From UBA3006 sp031401235 (lineage in GTDB: Bacteria; Actinomycetota; Acidimicrobiia; Acidimicrobiales; Ilumatobacteraceae): a stretch of DNA of 15,786 bases. Both the position numbers and the translations under genes were made by a program. The stretch's first letter is position 1; every line of letters starts with the position of its first letter. The DNA is taken from NCBI GenBank assembly GCA_031401235.1, contig JANNRJ010000015.1, positions 1 to 15,786 of the forward strand. Direction: 5' to 3'. Shown in pieces: positions 13,962-15,786 of the stretch. Below the pieces are notes generated by a model. That model was not told the origin of the DNA and made no database searches. It saw only the letters and a list, made by a program, of their open reading frames with translations.

Positions 13962-15011
13962 GTGAACACGCGACCCATTTCGAAATCTGCTGCAAGCCCG
14001 GCGACGATCCACGACCTTGCCACACCCGCAGTGATTATCGATTCAGATGCACTTGATCGCAACATCACGGCAATGTCCGCGATTCGACCGGGAGCAAGTC
14101 TTCGTCCTCATGTCAAAGCAACCAAGTGCACGGCACTGGCTCGGCGCCAAGTTGAAGCGGGTCACTCACACTTCACATGCGCCACGACACGAGAGATGAT
14201 TGGCATGGCAGATGCCAGACTGGGTACCGATTTATTGCTTGCCAACGAGGTTTTGGATGCAGGAAAACTCGAAACTCTGGCGGCCGCACAAGATCGAGCG
14301 ATGATCACGGTGGCAATTGATTCGGACGAAACGCTCCTCGCCGCGGCCACGGCCGGAATCAAAAATGTTCTCATCGATGTCAATGTCGGCCTACCCCGAT
14401 GCGGCTGTGCGCCCGATGCGGCGGGAGCACTTGCAAGTCGGGCTCGACGCGCAGGACTTACCGTTCGTGGCGTGATGGGCTACGAAGGCCACCTAATGAT
14501 GGTCACCGATCGAGTTGAACAACGGCGACAAGTGGAAGAAGCAATGTCAATTCTTCGCGGTTCCGCTCACGATGTTGGTGGCGACATCATCTCGGGAGGC
14601 GGCACAGGAAGTTGCGATCTGCACGATGCAACTGGGGTAACTGAAGTTCAAGCCGGTTCGTATTCCTTAATGGATTCGCAATATTCAAAATTGGGTCTGC
14701 CTTTCGAGCAGGCAATGTGGGTTCTTGGAACAGTCATTTCACGAACGCCAAAATGGTCGGTCATTAATGTCGGGTTGAAATCGATGAGTATGGATCACGG
14801 CAATCCATCAATTGCCGATCACAGCGTGTGGTTTTGTTCGGATGAACACACGACTATTGCCGCAAATACGGGTCCACAACTTGAACTGGGATCACCCGTG
14901 CGGGTAACACCGGCACACATCGACCCGACAATTGCGATGCATGACATCGCCTGGGTCGTTCGGGGCGATGCGATTGTTGATCGCTGGAAAATTGATTTAC
15001 GAGGTTGGTAA
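13962..15011 (+). CDS. D-threonine aldolase-like PLP enzyme (fold type III)
   Basis: The protein (349 residues from GTG 13962) has the alanine racemase-type PLP barrel with a C-terminal D-serine dehydratase-like domain. LATPAVIIDSDALDRNI starts the barrel, RPHVKATKC carries the PLP lysine (K52), and GGGTGS (212–217) and EVQAGSYSLMD hold the cofactor phosphate. Near the end PAHIDP contains an H-x-D pair (H319, D321). In the family the metal site is His/Asp in D-threonine aldolase and His/Cys in eukaryotic-type D-serine dehydratase, so Asp favours the aldolase: D-threonine to glycine and acetaldehyde, also acting on other D-3-hydroxy amino acids. TTG 13953 is an alternative start. The last 15 bases overlap the 3' end of rdgB. 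Confidence 0.85.
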   Translation: MNTRPISKSAASPATIHDLATPAVIIDSDALDRNITAMSAIRPGASLRPHVKATKCTALARRQVEAGHSHFTCATTREMIGMADARLGTDLLLANEVLDAGKLETLAAAQDRAMITVAIDSDETLLAAATAGIKNVLIDVNVGLPRCGCAPDAAGALASRARRAGLTVRGVMGYEGHLMMVTDRVEQRRQVEEAMSILRGSAHDVGGDIISGGGTGSCDLHDATGVTEVQAGSYSLMDSQYSKLGLPFEQAMWVLGTVISRTPKWSVINVGLKSMSMDHGNPSIADHSVWFCSDEHTTIAANTGPQLELGSPVRVTPAHIDPTIAMHDIAWVVRGDAIVDRWKIDLRGW

Positions 15012-15584
15012 TAGCAACTTGGAAAGTGCGCGAAAGGCCCGACCACGATGAGAAAGTTGATGCTTTTCGTCCAAAGTCATCTGCGCAAATGTTCGGCCAT
15101 CACCATCTGTAGCAACAAATAGCGAGTCATAACCAAAGCCTCGCTCCCCCTGTTCGCTACTAGCGATTCGTCCTTCGCATATACCTTCGGCGAAAACTTC
15201 ATGTCCGTCTGGCCAACTCACCAATGCGACGGTACGGAATCGTGCCGTACGATTCTCGATAGCGACACCTAAAAGTTCGGCAAGTAGCTTGTGGCGATTG
15301 TTCGAATCGTTAGCAGCAATCCCGGCGTATCGCGCCGAATGCACGCCAGGAGCACCATTGAGCGCATCAACTTCCAGCCCCGTATCGTCGGCGAGTGCCG
15401 GCAAGCCAGTCGCGACACAAACTGCCTGTGCCTTTAATCGAGCGTTTCCAATCAAAGTGTCGGCACTTTCTTCAGTTTCGGCAAGGTCAATCGGTCGGGG
15501 AACAAGTTCGACAACTCCATTTAGTAGTCCGACAATTTCTTCGACTTTGTGTGGGTTGGCCGATGCACAGACAACCTTGAGCAT
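14997..15584 (-). CDS. rdgB: XTP/dITP pyrophosphatase (RdgB/HAM1)
   Basis: RdgB hydrolyses non-canonical purine nucleotides (dITP, XTP, dHAPTP) to monophosphates and so keeps them out of DNA and RNA. The 195-residue protein has the nucleotide-binding start ASANPHKVEEI (7–17), the catalytic segment ALADDTGLEVDALNGAPGV (63–81) with SARYAG, the GERGFGYDSLF region (147–156) and the C-terminal SHRGRAFRAL (178–187). Length and motifs are complete. It starts at ATG 15584, two bases after the rph stop, and the rph–rdgB pair is common in actinobacteria and other bacteria, so the two are probably co-transcribed. Its tail overlaps the aldolase gene in convergent orientation by 15 bases. Confidence 0.97.
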   Translation of the reverse strand: MLKVVCASANPHKVEEIVGLLNGVVELVPRPIDLAETEESADTLIGNARLKAQAVCVATGLPALADDTGLEVDALNGAPGVHSARYAGIAANDSNNRHKLLAELLGVAIENRTARFRTVALVSWPDGHEVFAEGICEGRIASSEQGERGFGYDSLFVATDGDGRTFAQMTLDEKHQLSHRGRAFRALSKLLLPTS

Positions 15585-15586
15585 TT

Positions 15587-15786
15587 TTAACGGCCAATCT
15601 GTCGAGTCACCGGCGCTGTGGCCAAAATTTCAGACTGCATGGCAAATATCTGATCAATTCCACCGGCGGCAAGGGCAAGCAACTCATCAAGTTCGCCGCG
15701 CGTGAACGCCTTGCCTTCTGCGGTGCCTTGGACCTCAACAAATCGCGCCTCACCCCCATCGAGTGGTTTCAACATCACCACATTCA
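15587..15786 (-). CDS. rph: Ribonuclease PH, C-terminal part only
   Basis: RNase PH is a phosphate-dependent 3'-to-5' exoribonuclease that trims tRNA 3' ends. About 65 residues are visible before the stop at 15587; the gene enters from the right edge with its start outside the window. NVVM followed by RFVEVQGTAEGKAFTRGEL is the conserved C-terminal segment of the family, and LLALAAGGIDQIFAMQ the last helix. The Lys-Pro-Leu-Asp insertion before GGEARFVEVQG makes the loop a little longer than the usual form. The rdgB gene follows after two bases. Confidence 0.93.
   Translation of the reverse strand, partial: NVVMLKPLDGGEARFVEVQGTAEGKAFTRGELDELLALAAGGIDQIFAMQSEILATAPVTRQIGR

Noticed and set aside
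1..15786. CRISPR arrays, insertion sequences, toxin–antitoxin or defence genes
   Set aside because: No regularly spaced repeats, terminal inverted repeats, transposase or defence-type motifs were seen on either strand; apart from the AlkD-like gene the content is core genome.

Overview
The window is a gene-dense bacterial chromosome segment of about 15.8 kb, most likely from an actinobacterium. The order comM–dprA–xerC–whiG-type sigma factor–M23 protein–rpsB–tsf–pyrH–frr–cdsA (all on the minus strand) is a classical actinobacterial arrangement, and rph–rdgB at the other end fits too. Base composition is moderate (near 50–58% G+C by eye, not 70%), many genes start with GTG, and strong Shine-Dalgarno sites are few. 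I infer a low-to-moderate-GC lineage such as a freshwater or marine Acidimicrobiia, but nothing here proves the class.

Layout. (1) 1–4042, minus: translation and lipid synthesis block rpsB, tsf, pyrH, frr, cdsA (cdsA runs off the left edge), with overlapping or nearly touching genes. (2) 4166–9062, minus: a degenerate M23/LytM-like exported protein, a FliA/WhiG-type sigma factor, XerC-type tyrosine recombinase, DprA and ComM; DNA processing genes next to an alternative sigma factor. (3) 9127–9540, plus: a small lipoprotein of unknown function, pointing into the next operon. (4) 9548–13050, minus: a tight three-gene unit of two fold-type II PLP enzymes of unknown substrate followed by clpP. 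(5) 13121–13925, plus: a tRNA with anticodon UAG but a short variable loop, immediately followed by an AT-richer AlkD-like HEAT-repeat gene that has no ordinary start codon of its own. (6) 13962–15011, plus: a D-threonine aldolase-like PLP enzyme. (7) 14997–15786, minus: rdgB and the 3' end of rph, with rdgB overlapping the aldolase gene tail to tail.

There is no gene-free stretch above 300 bases. The longest is the rpsB leader (about 120 bases), followed by the divergent spacer at 13051–13120. I see no CRISPR array, insertion sequence, rRNA or convincing rho-independent terminator. Most of the window is ordinary core genome. The points worth a second look are the short-armed UAG tRNA, the AlkD-like gene abutting it, the two-PLP-enzyme/clpP unit, and the M23 protein that has lost its zinc ligands.
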